Shown here one piece after another: positions 45,758 through 54,343 of a stretch of 63,970 nt of DNA (position 1 is the stretch's first letter; the number at the start of each line of letters is the position of its first letter). The DNA comes from Cryomorphaceae bacterium (GTDB lineage Bacteria; Bacteroidota; Bacteroidia; Flavobacteriales_D; Crocinitomicaceae): contig JAJTGF010000002.1 of assembly GCA_021299335.1 (NCBI GenBank), positions 1-63,970 of the forward strand, read 5' to 3'. The notes under the pieces were generated by a model that saw nothing but the letters and a program-made list of their open reading frames with translations, did not search any database and was not told where the DNA came from. The position numbers and the translations under genes were made by a program.

Positions 45758-46411
45758 ATGAGCAAGATTTTCATTTCCAAAGATGTAGAAGACCTCAATA
45801 GCGGTCTTTTGGCCTTGCAACAAAATGGAATCCTCGAAGCGCAGTCACTCATCGAATTCGGCGCCCTACCGTTTGAATGCCCAAGCCACTACGACATTCT
45901 ATTTTTATCGAGTATCCGCGCAGCTGAGTTCTTTTTCAAACAATGTAATACCCAAGCCACAATTGCTTGTGCGGGCATAGAAACCGCTAAAAAAGTGGCC
46001 GAACGTTACCAAAAAGAAGTGGCATTTATCGCCCAACAATCGGGGCAGCCACAAGTAGAAGCCAAGCGTTTCAATGCCTGGAGAAACGGCCGTAGCGTTT
46101 GCTTCCCGAGTAGCCAATTGTCTATCGGAACCTATGCTGCTTTGCTCCCAGAAAGTGAAAAAATCATTTTACCGATTTACAACACAACTTTCAAACAATT
46201 GCCAATCGAAGAAAAAGACATTTATATTTTTTCTTCTCCCAGTAATGTACTAGCCTTTCTAGCGCACAACCGCATACCAGCTCAAGCGAAAGTTGTTGCC
46301 TGGGGAGCCTCAACCGCACAAGAATTGATTCAACAGCAAATAAGTGTCACCACTGTTCTAAATGGCGAACAACAAGCCGAATTGCTCACCTGGCTCAGCA
46401 AAGTAATTTAA
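45758..46411 (+). CDS. hemD: Uroporphyrinogen-III synthase
   Basis: A 217-residue protein with the weakly conserved two-domain HemD fold, which cyclises hydroxymethylbilane with inversion of ring D. Supporting pieces are ILFLSSIRAAEFF, a CAGIETAKKVAE element, the YNTTFKQ segment, and IYIFSSPSNVLAFL plus VVAWGASTAQEL near the end. Sequence conservation is low in this family, so the position directly after hemC is important support. Confidence 0.88.
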   Translation: MSKIFISKDVEDLNSGLLALQQNGILEAQSLIEFGALPFECPSHYDILFLSSIRAAEFFFKQCNTQATIACAGIETAKKVAERYQKEVAFIAQQSGQPQVEAKRFNAWRNGRSVCFPSSQLSIGTYAALLPESEKIILPIYNTTFKQLPIEEKDIYIFSSPSNVLAFLAHNRIPAQAKVVAWGASTAQELIQQQISVTTVLNGEQQAELLTWLSKVI

Positions 46412-46426
46412 GTACTAGATTTGTCT

Positions 46427-47422
46427 ATGCAATTTGAACAAACCGACCACATCAGCCCTGATTTAATTGGCTTATTCGAAAATACGGTTTTAGGTACAAA
46501 TGGTGCCAAATACAAGCACCTTGATGTAGCGCAAAGTGTGTCTCACACGGATCATCCCTTGAGCTTTTCCTTGCGCAGACGAGAACAACTCATTGCCAAT
46601 ATCACCTTTTGTAAGCGGCCTTTCGGCTTGTATCTGCGCTATTTCGCTTTTGACAAGCGCTTTCAATCAAAAGGAAAAGCACGCATGAATCCGAAATCGC
46701 AAATCAAGAAAGAAATTGAAAATGTGTTCAAGGACATCACAGCCAGATATCCCGGAAGCCAAGCATATTGTTACGCTTATATCGATGCCAAAAATATACG
46801 CAGCAAATGGATGAGTGAAACTTTTGGTTTTCAGACCAAAGCCTATTTAGCTACCCAAACCTTTAGTCGGGTTTTCCCGAAAGCTACTACTCACTTAAAA
46901 GAAGAGGAAATTTCAGACGATGTTTTTCAAATAATCGAAAGCCATTATAGCCATTACAGCGCGTACTTTTCCCACTTTTTTGAACATGGCAAAGTGGCCA
47001 CGCTTTTCAATGAAAAAGGTGAACGCCTGGCCTTTGCACAATTTCACAAAGTACGCTGGGAGATTCAGCGCTTACCCGGCAAATTAGGTGGGCTTCAAGT
47101 GAAGCTCTTGCCTTTTATACCGTTGATCAACAGACTGATCCAGCCAAAAGAACATACCTTTTTGGTGCCAGATGTCGTGTGTAATCCATCGGGAGACGTT
47201 AAAGATGTGGAACGCTTATTTGAGGCCGTATTAGCCAAAGAAAAACTCCATTCAATGCTCTGGTGGAACGATACGCGAGACGCGCTCTACCAAAAAGCGC
47301 AAGGACGTTTCAAATGGGGGCTGTTGCATAAACTAATTGGCGTAGCAAAGGTCGATGTCGTTTTCAGAGGCGACTTTGAACCCAAAGATCCCATTTTTAT
47401 TGCGGCCTTTGATATGGTTTAA
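46427..47422 (+). CDS. GNAT-like protein of unknown function
   Basis: A protein of about 331 residues. The track uses TTG at 46421, but the ATG at 46427 (MQFEQTDHIS) is more natural. Segments such as YIDAKNIRSKWMSETFGFQT resemble the acetyl-CoA-binding helix region of GNAT acetyltransferases, and a second half (about 170-325) may be a second such domain, but I see no complete acetyl-CoA motif. No signal peptide. It follows hemD by 15 bp on the same strand, so it may be part of the hem transcript. Confidence 0.5.
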   Translation: MQFEQTDHISPDLIGLFENTVLGTNGAKYKHLDVAQSVSHTDHPLSFSLRRREQLIANITFCKRPFGLYLRYFAFDKRFQSKGKARMNPKSQIKKEIENVFKDITARYPGSQAYCYAYIDAKNIRSKWMSETFGFQTKAYLATQTFSRVFPKATTHLKEEEISDDVFQIIESHYSHYSAYFSHFFEHGKVATLFNEKGERLAFAQFHKVRWEIQRLPGKLGGLQVKLLPFIPLINRLIQPKEHTFLVPDVVCNPSGDVKDVERLFEAVLAKEKLHSMLWWNDTRDALYQKAQGRFKWGLLHKLIGVAKVDVVFRGDFEPKDPIFIAAFDMV

Positions 47423-47423
47423 G

Positions 47424-47795
47424 TTAGGCTTGATAAGAGAGAAAACGCGTAATGAGGAGTTCTTTAACGCGCTTATCGACAATTGATTTGTGATTCAAAT
47501 AAAACGCAAATTCTTCATCGGTAAACAAGCCGCAGACCATACCAATATAACGATTGGTTAGATTTGGATTTTTCGACAAAAAATTGCTGAGTTGGGTTCG
47601 TTGTAATACGGGGTTTTCAATTGATTGTATAGCCTTAAATAAAGGGTTTTGAAACCATTCAAATTGGAAAAGTTCATGCTGCAGTTTCAGTATTGGACGC
47701 AAAACGTCGTTTTGAAACGATTCCAATTCAGTGGATACAGTGGCTTCTTTTCTGACGCTCGGCCTAAGTTGCTTTATAGATACATTCGACCTCAT
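47424..47795 (-). CDS. Conserved small cytoplasmic protein of unknown function
   Basis: A 123-residue, mostly helical, soluble protein without signal peptide. It contains FQNDVLRPILKLQHELF, which I recall as conserved in short uncharacterised Bacteroidota proteins, but I cannot assign a function. Its ATG overlaps the stop of the DEAD-like gene (4 bp), and it is last in a three-gene unit behind a MazG-like gene. Confidence 0.55.
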   Translation of the reverse strand: MRSNVSIKQLRPSVRKEATVSTELESFQNDVLRPILKLQHELFQFEWFQNPLFKAIQSIENPVLQRTQLSNFLSKNPNLTNRYIGMVCGLFTDEEFAFYLNHKSIVDKRVKELLITRFLSYQA

Positions 47796-48337
47796 GCTTC
47801 TTCAGACAACTCAAGGAGGCGAATGTTCGGATAAAATTCTTCTAGATAACTCACCAAACGTTCTTCGTCTGGATTTGCGGTAAAAAACAAAGACTTGCAT
47901 TTAGGTAAGCTCTCCGTGAGGCGAACAATGTAGCCTTTATGGCCGGCACGCATTTGTTCTTCAAGCCCAAGGACAATGAAAAGCTTGAGTTTTTTGATAT
48001 TGAAGCCGTTCTGAAAATAAAGCTCAGCCATGCGACGGGTGGTGCCTACAATAATTTCAGTGCCATCAAAAAGGTCATTGCGCTGCTGCAATTTGTTTCC
48101 TTTTTCTACCACTAGGTCAACGGTAAGATCTTTCGGCTTGACCAATTTGACAAATTCGGCGTGAATTTCTCTTGCTTGCACATCGCTGGTGCAGAGAATG
48201 ATGGCTCTTGGCGAGCCTTCTTCTGATTGCGGAATCACTTCATCAATCAAAGGCCAAAGTTGCATTTGGTATTGCTGAGGAAGGGCAGAAACCAAGAGAT
48301 ATTGGGCTGGTTGTAAGGCTTTTTGAATGGTTTCCAT
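47792..48337 (-). CDS. Degenerate DEAD-box RecA-like domain protein
   Basis: A protein of about 181 residues. The track starts at 48454, but the ATG at 48337 overlaps the upstream stop (TAATG) and gives a clean N-terminus (METIQKALQPAQ). It resembles the first RecA domain of DEAD-box RNA helicases: a motif Ia-like RAIILCTSDVQAREI, a motif Ib-like TEIIVGTTRRMAELY, and a motif III-like SLFFTAN. The Walker A lysine motif is absent and the DEAD box is replaced by VLGLEEQ. It has no second RecA domain, so it cannot be an ordinary helicase and may bind RNA or another protein. Confidence 0.65.
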   Translation of the reverse strand: METIQKALQPAQYLLVSALPQQYQMQLWPLIDEVIPQSEEGSPRAIILCTSDVQAREIHAEFVKLVKPKDLTVDLVVEKGNKLQQRNDLFDGTEIIVGTTRRMAELYFQNGFNIKKLKLFIVLGLEEQMRAGHKGYIVRLTESLPKCKSLFFTANPDEERLVSYLEEFYPNIRLLELSEEA

Positions 48338-48666
48338 TAGGACTTCAGTTTGGGGTTTTCGTGATGACGCGTGGCATCCCGCTCCGTTTTTTTCTCGAGG
48401 TTTTTGACTAACGCGGTATCGAGGTCTATGCCCGTCTGATTGGCCAAACAGCACAAAACAAATAAAATATCGGCCATTTCGTCGCCGAGGTCTTTATTCT
48501 TATCGCTTTCTTTCTCAGATTGCTCGCCATAGCGCCTGGCCATGATACGAGCGAGCTCGCCAACTTCTTCCATCAAAACAGCCATATTGGTGAGTTCATT
48601 AAAGTAACGAACTCCCAGCGTCTGGATCCATTGATCAACTTTTGCTTGCGCTTCTTTGATTTCCAT
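48337..48666 (-). CDS. MazG-like nucleotide pyrophosphohydrolase
   Basis: A 109-residue all-alpha NTP pyrophosphohydrolase. The metal-binding pattern is visible: EEVGELARIM (EExxE, about 32-41) and DEMADILFVL (DExxD, about 63-72). Such enzymes hydrolyse unusual or excess nucleoside triphosphates to monophosphates. It is first in the minus-strand three-gene unit and divergent from the aldehyde dehydrogenase. TACCTTTG ends 4 bp before its ATG. Confidence 0.88.
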   Translation of the reverse strand: MEIKEAQAKVDQWIQTLGVRYFNELTNMAVLMEEVGELARIMARRYGEQSEKESDKNKDLGDEMADILFVLCCLANQTGIDLDTALVKNLEKKTERDATRHHENPKLKS

Positions 48667-48670
48667 GTTG

Positions 48671-48709
48671 CAAAGGTATCAAATCCTCTCGTTGATATGC
48701 TTACCTTTG
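48671..48709. promoter_or_regulatory. Divergent pair of TACCTTTG -7 elements
   Basis: The 49-bp spacer between the MazG-like and aldehyde dehydrogenase genes carries TACCTTTG on each strand: minus at 48671-48678 (4 bp before the MazG ATG) and plus at 48702-48709 (6 bp before the ALDH ATG). The octamers are identical and face outward. Both predict very short or absent leaders. Confidence 0.5.
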
Positions 48710-48715
48710 TCTTGT

Positions 48716-49974
48716 ATGGAAAAATTGAGCAATTTCATCAACGGCCAATACGTCGCACCGAGCAGCGGCCGCTACCTAGACAACTACGAGCCAGCCACTG
48801 GCCAAGTTTATTCACTCATCCCCGACTCAGACGCCCATGATGTCGAGCATGCGGTATTAGCCGCCGAGGCTGCTTTCCCGGTATGGTCAACTATGGGAAT
48901 TGAAGGCCGGGCTGCAATACTGCGCAAGCTATCTGAAGGCATAGAAGCAAATATGGACGCTTTTGTTGCCGCAGAATCCAAAGATAACGGCAAGCCACTC
49001 AGCCTTGCTCAGCATGTAGATATTCCGAGAGCGGTATCCAATTTCCATTTCTTTGCGACCGCGATCGAGCATTTTGCATCGGAATCTCATCAGATGGAAG
49101 GTGTAGGGCTCAACTACACGACCCGCAAACCAATTGGTGTAGTGGGCTGTATTTCTCCTTGGAACCTTCCGCTTTACCTTTTCTCCTGGAAAATAGCGCC
49201 TGCTTTGGCAGCTGGCAATTGCGTGGTTGCTAAACCTTCTGAAGTAACGCCCTATACCGCTTATATGTTGGGTAAAATCGCCAAAGAAGCTGGAATGCCC
49301 GATGGCGTACTCAATATTTTGCATGGCACCGGCCCGAACGTTGGCGATGCCATTGTAAAACACCCAAAAATCAAAGCCATTTCTTTTACAGGTGGCACCA
49401 AAACCGGCGAATACATTGCGCAAACCGCTGGGCCCATGTTCAAAAAGCTATCGCTTGAACTCGGCGGTAAAAACCCCAATATCATCTTTGCCGACTGCGA
49501 TTTCAAAGATGCACTCAGCACCACTATTCGCTCCTCTTTTGCCAACCAAGGCCAGATTTGTTTGTGTGGTTCGCGCATCTTTATCGAAAGACCTATTTAC
49601 GAGCAATTCAAGGAAGCATTTGTTGCCGCCATGGCCAAAAATAAGGTGTCGTTCCCTACCGACCCCGAGGCAAAAATGGGCGCAGTTGTTTCCAAACCTC
49701 ACATGGAGAAAATCCTGAGCTACATCGAACTTGCCAAAGAAGAAGGCGGCACCATTTTGTGTGGCGGAAAGCGCAAAATTTTAGACGGCGCACATGCCGA
49801 AGGTTATTATATTGAGCCGACTATCATCGAAGGTTTGCACTACACTTGCCGCACATCGTTCGCGATTTGCGTACACCATTTGGCGGCGTCAAAGCCTCAG
49901 GTGTGGGCCGCGAAGGCGGCTGGGAAGCCCTGCGCTTTTTCACCGAAGCCAAAAACGTGTTTATCAAGTATTGA
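48716..49974 (+). pseudogene. Aldehyde dehydrogenase with internal deletion and frameshift
   Basis: The gene starts at MEKLSNFINGQYV. It resembles the NAD-dependent aldehyde dehydrogenase branch of hydroxymuconic-semialdehyde dehydrogenase (ALDH8). The N-terminal frame shows GCISPWNLPLYLF, SFTGGTKTGE, LELGGKNPNI with the general-base glutamate, and GQICLCGS with the catalytic cysteine. After EGLHYTCRT (about 49855) the frame becomes nonsense, but from 49861 the next frame resumes the family C-terminus RDLRTPFGGVKASGVGREGG to a stop at 49974. About 60 residues, including the EEIFGPV motif, are missing. Either the gene is inactivated or the assembly lost about 180 bp. Confidence 0.85.
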
Positions 49975-50030
49975 TAAATAGAATACCCTCGAAAAAAATA
50001 AGGTCATTACGTTCTATTCATCGATACAAA

Positions 50031-51269
50031 ATGAAATACAGCATCCTATTTTTACTCTTTTTATCATTTGGTTTGAGGGCCCAAATCAAACCGGTGCTTT
50101 TCCAATTCAGGACCGATACTGTGCTGCAATGGCACTACCATTTCGGAGATGAGTTCAGCGGGCAAAAAGTAGATGAAAGCAAATGGTATCCGCGCTATCC
50201 ATGGGGTGGTTTATTGCTCGACCAAAGCCAATGGGCCGTGCCCGAAATGCTCACCCAAAAAAATGGCTGGCTGCATTTAGGCGCCAAAGAATTTGGACAA
50301 AGAACAGCAGTGCCTCATTGGATGATCAACCAACAACAAGCGCAGGAATTAGACATCAATATCAAAAATGATTCAGTTTATTTAGATTACCTCACTTCTT
50401 GTATTTGGAGTATAGATACCTTCCGCTATGGCTATTTTGAATGCCGTGCAGTAGTGCCCGAAGGCAAAGGATTATGGCCGGCATTTTGGCTATTTGGGCA
50501 AAACGGAAAAGATGAAATCGATATCATGGAGTGCAAAGGAGAACGAGGCAAAGACGTGCATGTCGATATCCACCTACCAGAACGCAAAGATTTTGTCAAA
50601 AATAAAATCGGTCTGAACAAAGATTGGGGCGGATGGGTCAAAATGAAAACGCCCATCGTGAACGACACCATTATTTATTCAGGTGTTTGGTTGCCCAATT
50701 CACTTACGTATTTTGTGAATGGTGTGCCGGTATCGCATTTTGCTGGCGATTTTTCTACACCAATGAATGTGATTGTCAATTTAGCTGTTGCAAGAGACGG
50801 CTACCCGTTCAACCCCGGGCCAGACGCCAAAACCCAATTCCCTGCCGATTACCAAGTAGACTACGTTAGGGTTTGGAAATTGGATCCGAACGCAGCCAAA
50901 AAAATGACGGCATTTCCTCAAGTAGACCTCGAAGAAAATGGCTGGATTCCTCTTCAAAAGGAAGTGCTCAAAAAGAAAATTACACTTATTTATCCTAAAA
51001 AGGAACTGCAAAAAGAACAGGGTTTTGTGAGCCTCATTCCGCTTTCAGCATACAATTACATGGTACAGGTGAATGGTACTGAGGAAGTTCAAGTGAGCAC
51101 TTGGGTGAAGGGAGTTCAACAAACTAAATTTGTAACGGAAATTGCTTATACTCGGGGTGAAACTATACTCGGAAAAGATCTTTCTATTCAATTAAAAGAC
51201 GCGCCAAGAAACATTGAATTGCGCATTACCTACAACGGAAAAACAGTTTCTTACTTTCCCTTTAATTAG
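50031..51269 (+). CDS. Secreted glycoside hydrolase family 16 enzyme
   Basis: A 412-residue protein. The track ORF starts at 49794 inside the ALDH remnant; the ATG at 50031 opens a signal peptide (MKYSILFLLFLSFGLRAQ) and is chosen. A GH16 jelly-roll spans about 25-280, with the catalytic motif DEIDIMECKG (about 163-172, E-I-D-x-x-E) and the preceding GLWPAFWLFG. The family cleaves beta-1,3/1,4-glucans, agars or carrageenans; laminarin-type glucan is a guess. The last roughly 130 residues form an unrecognised beta-rich domain, not a clear sorting domain. The 3' end overlaps the convergent gene by 8 bp. Confidence 0.9.
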   Translation: MKYSILFLLFLSFGLRAQIKPVLFQFRTDTVLQWHYHFGDEFSGQKVDESKWYPRYPWGGLLLDQSQWAVPEMLTQKNGWLHLGAKEFGQRTAVPHWMINQQQAQELDINIKNDSVYLDYLTSCIWSIDTFRYGYFECRAVVPEGKGLWPAFWLFGQNGKDEIDIMECKGERGKDVHVDIHLPERKDFVKNKIGLNKDWGGWVKMKTPIVNDTIIYSGVWLPNSLTYFVNGVPVSHFAGDFSTPMNVIVNLAVARDGYPFNPGPDAKTQFPADYQVDYVRVWKLDPNAAKKMTAFPQVDLEENGWIPLQKEVLKKKITLIYPKKELQKEQGFVSLIPLSAYNYMVQVNGTEEVQVSTWVKGVQQTKFVTEIAYTRGETILGKDLSIQLKDAPRNIELRITYNGKTVSYFPFN

Positions 51270-52248
51270 GTGAAATTTTTTCTTTCTCTTTGAAACGATA
51301 ACCTGCCACAAACTTCAGGGCAAAATAAATTTGACGGTAGCGGAAATCATCAAAACGCATGCTTTTGTTGTCAAAATCACTCACCAAAAAGAAGAATTTT
51401 TCATCGGAAGAATACCCACCCATTAGTCTTATATCGTAACGTGGTGCGAGTCCTATGCTGATTTTTGAAAAACCTGCCGTTTCATATTCTTTGAATTGAA
51501 CCACAGGGCCCACCCCCGCCCAACCGCCAATTTGCCAATTCTTTTGACGCTTGACATAAGCAAGACCTGGTGCTGCGCCTAAATCAAGTGCTTTGAGCTT
51601 GGTAATTGTTGTCAACGGATCGTTGGGGTTTTGAAAAGCCATTGGAATCAAGCTACCCGATGGATTACCCGATCCAAAATAATTGAGAGTTCCTTTTAAA
51701 TACCATGTCAGAATTTGCGCATTGTAATGGGCACGCTTACCAAGAAGACCGTTCATCTGAAAATCTGGATTCCCAAAATACCACCCATTAGCCATGACAT
51801 TGATCGAATAGGCATCTGGTAAAATCACTTTGGGTTGGTTGAGGGCATAACCAAATGTCGATTTGAATTCGAAATCATACCACACGCGCTTGTAGGTCAG
51901 GTCATAAGCAAAATTATACTGAGTGGTTTTGCCGTATTTTGAGGGCGATCTTAAATTGCCAATTACAGGAAAGCCCAAGCGCAAATGAAACCATTTGTAG
52001 GCAAAACCCAATCCTAAAAACGGACTGTAATTGTTCTTGTAAGCAAGTGAGTTGGTTTGAGCATCAAAAGCGTAGCTCAAGCGAAACGGATTGACGTTGT
52101 AGCCTAAATCTGCATACATCACAGGCCTGTCACGGAAACTCTCCAGAGCCGGCTGTTGGGCAAAGGAAAACGTACTCCATAAAAAGAGAAAGCAACTAAT
52201 GTGTAATACCCTGCTCAAGACCGATGATAAATGCCAATACTTTTGCAC
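51262..52248 (-). CDS. Outer-membrane beta-barrel-like protein (DUF4421-like)
   Basis: A 328-residue exported protein: signal peptide to about 31 (ending SFAQQ), then alternating aromatic-rich strands (LGLGFAYKWFHLRLGFPVIG, FRYRQIYFALKFVAGYRF) as in a small outer-membrane barrel. The pattern resembles DUF4421 proteins of Bacteroidota, of unknown role. The ATG at 52248 makes a 53-bp overlap with the S9 peptidase gene; a TTG near 52218 is an alternative start. Its 3' end overlaps GH16 by 8 bp. Confidence 0.65.
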   Translation of the reverse strand: MQKYWHLSSVLSRVLHISCFLFLWSTFSFAQQPALESFRDRPVMYADLGYNVNPFRLSYAFDAQTNSLAYKNNYSPFLGLGFAYKWFHLRLGFPVIGNLRSPSKYGKTTQYNFAYDLTYKRVWYDFEFKSTFGYALNQPKVILPDAYSINVMANGWYFGNPDFQMNGLLGKRAHYNAQILTWYLKGTLNYFGSGNPSGSLIPMAFQNPNDPLTTITKLKALDLGAAPGLAYVKRQKNWQIGGWAGVGPVVQFKEYETAGFSKISIGLAPRYDIRLMGGYSSDEKFFFLVSDFDNKSMRFDDFRYRQIYFALKFVAGYRFKEKEKISPN

Positions 52249-54286
52249 GCTCTAAACGCTCCACACTGCGGCCAGAACCGCCACCGTGTCCGGCGTCCAT
52301 GTTGCACTCAAAAATCAGTGCTTCTTTGTTGGTGCGCAAGGTTCTCAGTTTAGCGACATATTTGGCAGGTTCCCAATACTGAACTTGAGAATCGTGATAA
52401 CCCGACGTCACGTACATAGCTGGGTAATCCATTGCATGCAAGTTATCATAAGGTGAGTACTTGAGTAAGTAATAGTAGTAATGCGGGTCAGTCGGATTGC
52501 CCCATTCTTCGTATTCGCCAGTAGTGAGCGGAATACTCTCGTCAAGCATGGTGGTCACGACGTCTACGAACGGCACTTCTGATACAATTCCTTTGAAAAG
52601 ATAGGGGGCCATGTTGGAAATAGCACCCATTAATAAACCTCCTGCACTACCACCGTTGGCGTAAATGTGAGCGGGGTCACAGTAGCCCATGTGGCCTAAA
52701 AATTCGGCAGCATTGATAAAATCGGTAAACGTATTGATCTTTTTGTCAAATTTTCCGTCTTGATACCATGCTTCACCGAGATACTTACAGCCGCGAATGT
52801 GCGCCGTGGCAAAAACAAATCCGCGATCGAGTAATGAAATTCTCGTTGGACTGAAGATATCGGGAATGGTGTAGCCATAGGATCCATAACCATAAAGCAA
52901 CAATGGAGCTTTGGCTAATACCGTTCCTTTTTTGTAAACAATACTCACGGGAATCTTTGTGCCGTCATTGGCAGTGGCCCAAACCCTTTCTGAAACATAA
53001 TGATCAGGCGTGAAAGTTGGATCTTTTAATTTTTTCTCAAAGAAAATATCGCGCTTGTTCGTCTGCAAGTCGTAAGAATAAACCCTTGAAGGCGTGGTCA
53101 TAGAATTGAAAACATAATAAATTTTAGACGCGGCATAATTGTCATTGACCGCAAGTCCTAAATAATAAGTTTCGCCATCGACCTCTATATACTTTTCTTG
53201 ACCATCGGTGACATTTTTTAATTTCAATTTCAAGAGCCCGTTGTCTCTTTCTTCAATGAGTAAATGCCCCTTGAAAACGCTCAATCCTTCAATTAATACT
53301 TTCGGATTGTGTTCGACGACCTCTTGGCACGCAGCAATATCTTTTGGAATTCCTTTTGAAAACAAAATGCGGTTGTTGATGGCGTTGTCATTACTTAAAA
53401 TGTAAAAACCATTATCGTGGTGCTCCACTTCATAAATATGTCCAGCTTTTCTGGGAAGAAAAACCTGCAGCGTTGCCTTGGCGAGATGGGCATCTAGTAA
53501 AGACACCTCTGAGGTAGTGGAACTGTAACTGTAAATCTGGATGTACTTTCCAGTCAGTGTTTTACCAATCCCTACGCTAAATTTATCGTCTTTTTCTTCG
53601 AAGATGAGTTCATCAGCGGTTTGTGCAGTGCCAATCGTATGGCGGTAAACCAAGTATTCGCGAAGTGTTTCTGGATCCTTTTTAGTGTAATACACCGTTT
53701 TGTTGTCGTTTGCCCACACCAAGCCACCACTCGTTTCGGTGAGCACATCTTTGAGGTATTTACCATTTTGTCGAAAGCGAATTTCGTATTTTCTGCGGCC
53801 CTTGAAATCCTCACAAACTGCTAAAATCTGGTTGTCAGGAGAAGGCACCCAACTGGCCAATTCATAAAAAGATTTGCCTTTGGCGCGTTCGTTTTCGTCG
53901 AAAAACAAGACGGCTTTACCGTCGAGTTCGTAGCGGAAGATTTGCTGGTAGTCTAGGCCTTCCACATTGCGCGTCTGATACTGATAACCGTTTAAAACGA
54001 AAGGTGCACTTGTTTCATTGGGGTCAATGCGCTGTTCAAATTCTTGGAGTAGGGTATTGACAAGCGGATCCAAAGCCTTAAAATAGGCCGCTGCATAAGC
54101 GTTTTCTGCTTGTAAGTAATCGAGAACGGGTTGTGTGTCGCGTTCGCGCAGCCAGTAGTACGGATCATTCCTTTGGTGCCCGTGTTGCTCAAGGTTGTGG
54201 TCAATTTGAGGAGCAACAGGTTCTTGAGCAAAGAAATCTAAATTCATAAGGATGCAGAAAAAGAGGAATAAAGGCTTGATTTTCAT
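52196..54286 (-). CDS. S9 family prolyl oligopeptidase / oligopeptidase B
   Basis: A 696-residue exported serine peptidase with signal peptide (1-20), seven-bladed propeller domain (about 70-420) and C-terminal alpha/beta hydrolase. The nucleophile is in YANGGSAGGLLMGA (about 555), and the catalytic histidine in CNMDAGHGGGSGR (about 670). The NDPYYWLRERD start and RISLLDRGFVFATAHIRG match oligopeptidase B, which cuts short peptides after basic residues. TACTTTTG (minus, 54301-54308) lies 14 bp upstream. Confidence 0.94.
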   Translation of the reverse strand: MKIKPLFLFFCILMNLDFFAQEPVAPQIDHNLEQHGHQRNDPYYWLRERDTQPVLDYLQAENAYAAAYFKALDPLVNTLLQEFEQRIDPNETSAPFVLNGYQYQTRNVEGLDYQQIFRYELDGKAVLFFDENERAKGKSFYELASWVPSPDNQILAVCEDFKGRRKYEIRFRQNGKYLKDVLTETSGGLVWANDNKTVYYTKKDPETLREYLVYRHTIGTAQTADELIFEEKDDKFSVGIGKTLTGKYIQIYSYSSTTSEVSLLDAHLAKATLQVFLPRKAGHIYEVEHHDNGFYILSNDNAINNRILFSKGIPKDIAACQEVVEHNPKVLIEGLSVFKGHLLIEERDNGLLKLKLKNVTDGQEKYIEVDGETYYLGLAVNDNYAASKIYYVFNSMTTPSRVYSYDLQTNKRDIFFEKKLKDPTFTPDHYVSERVWATANDGTKIPVSIVYKKGTVLAKAPLLLYGYGSYGYTIPDIFSPTRISLLDRGFVFATAHIRGCKYLGEAWYQDGKFDKKINTFTDFINAAEFLGHMGYCDPAHIYANGGSAGGLLMGAISNMAPYLFKGIVSEVPFVDVVTTMLDESIPLTTGEYEEWGNPTDPHYYYYLLKYSPYDNLHAMDYPAMYVTSGYHDSQVQYWEPAKYVAKLRTLRTNKEALIFECNMDAGHGGGSGRSVERLERAKVLAFIIGLEQGITH

Positions 54287-54300
54287 AGCGTGATTTGCTA

Positions 54301-54308
54301 CAAAAGTA
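54301..54308 (-). promoter_or_regulatory. Candidate -7 element for the S9 peptidase gene
   Basis: TACTTTTG on the minus strand fits TAnnTTTG and ends 14 bp before the ATG. No TTG partner at the normal spacing. Confidence 0.35.
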
Positions 54309-54331
54309 GCGATATTCTCTTTTGAAAAGGT

Positions 54332-54339
54332 TAACTTTG
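54332..54339 (+). promoter_or_regulatory. -7 element placed 4 bp before the GTG start of the methyltransferase
   Basis: TAACTTTG, then GTAC, then the GTG start codon. It is an exact -7 match with the 4-bp gap also seen at hemJ, the HAD gene, the MazG-like gene and DUF4783. No clear TTG upstream. Confidence 0.45.
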
Positions 54340-54343
54340 GTAC

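Noticed and set aside
49794-50030. The ORF track extends the GH16 gene 79 codons upstream.
   Set aside because: The extension overlaps the aldehyde dehydrogenase remnant and is basic nonsense; the ATG at 50031 directly opens a signal peptide.
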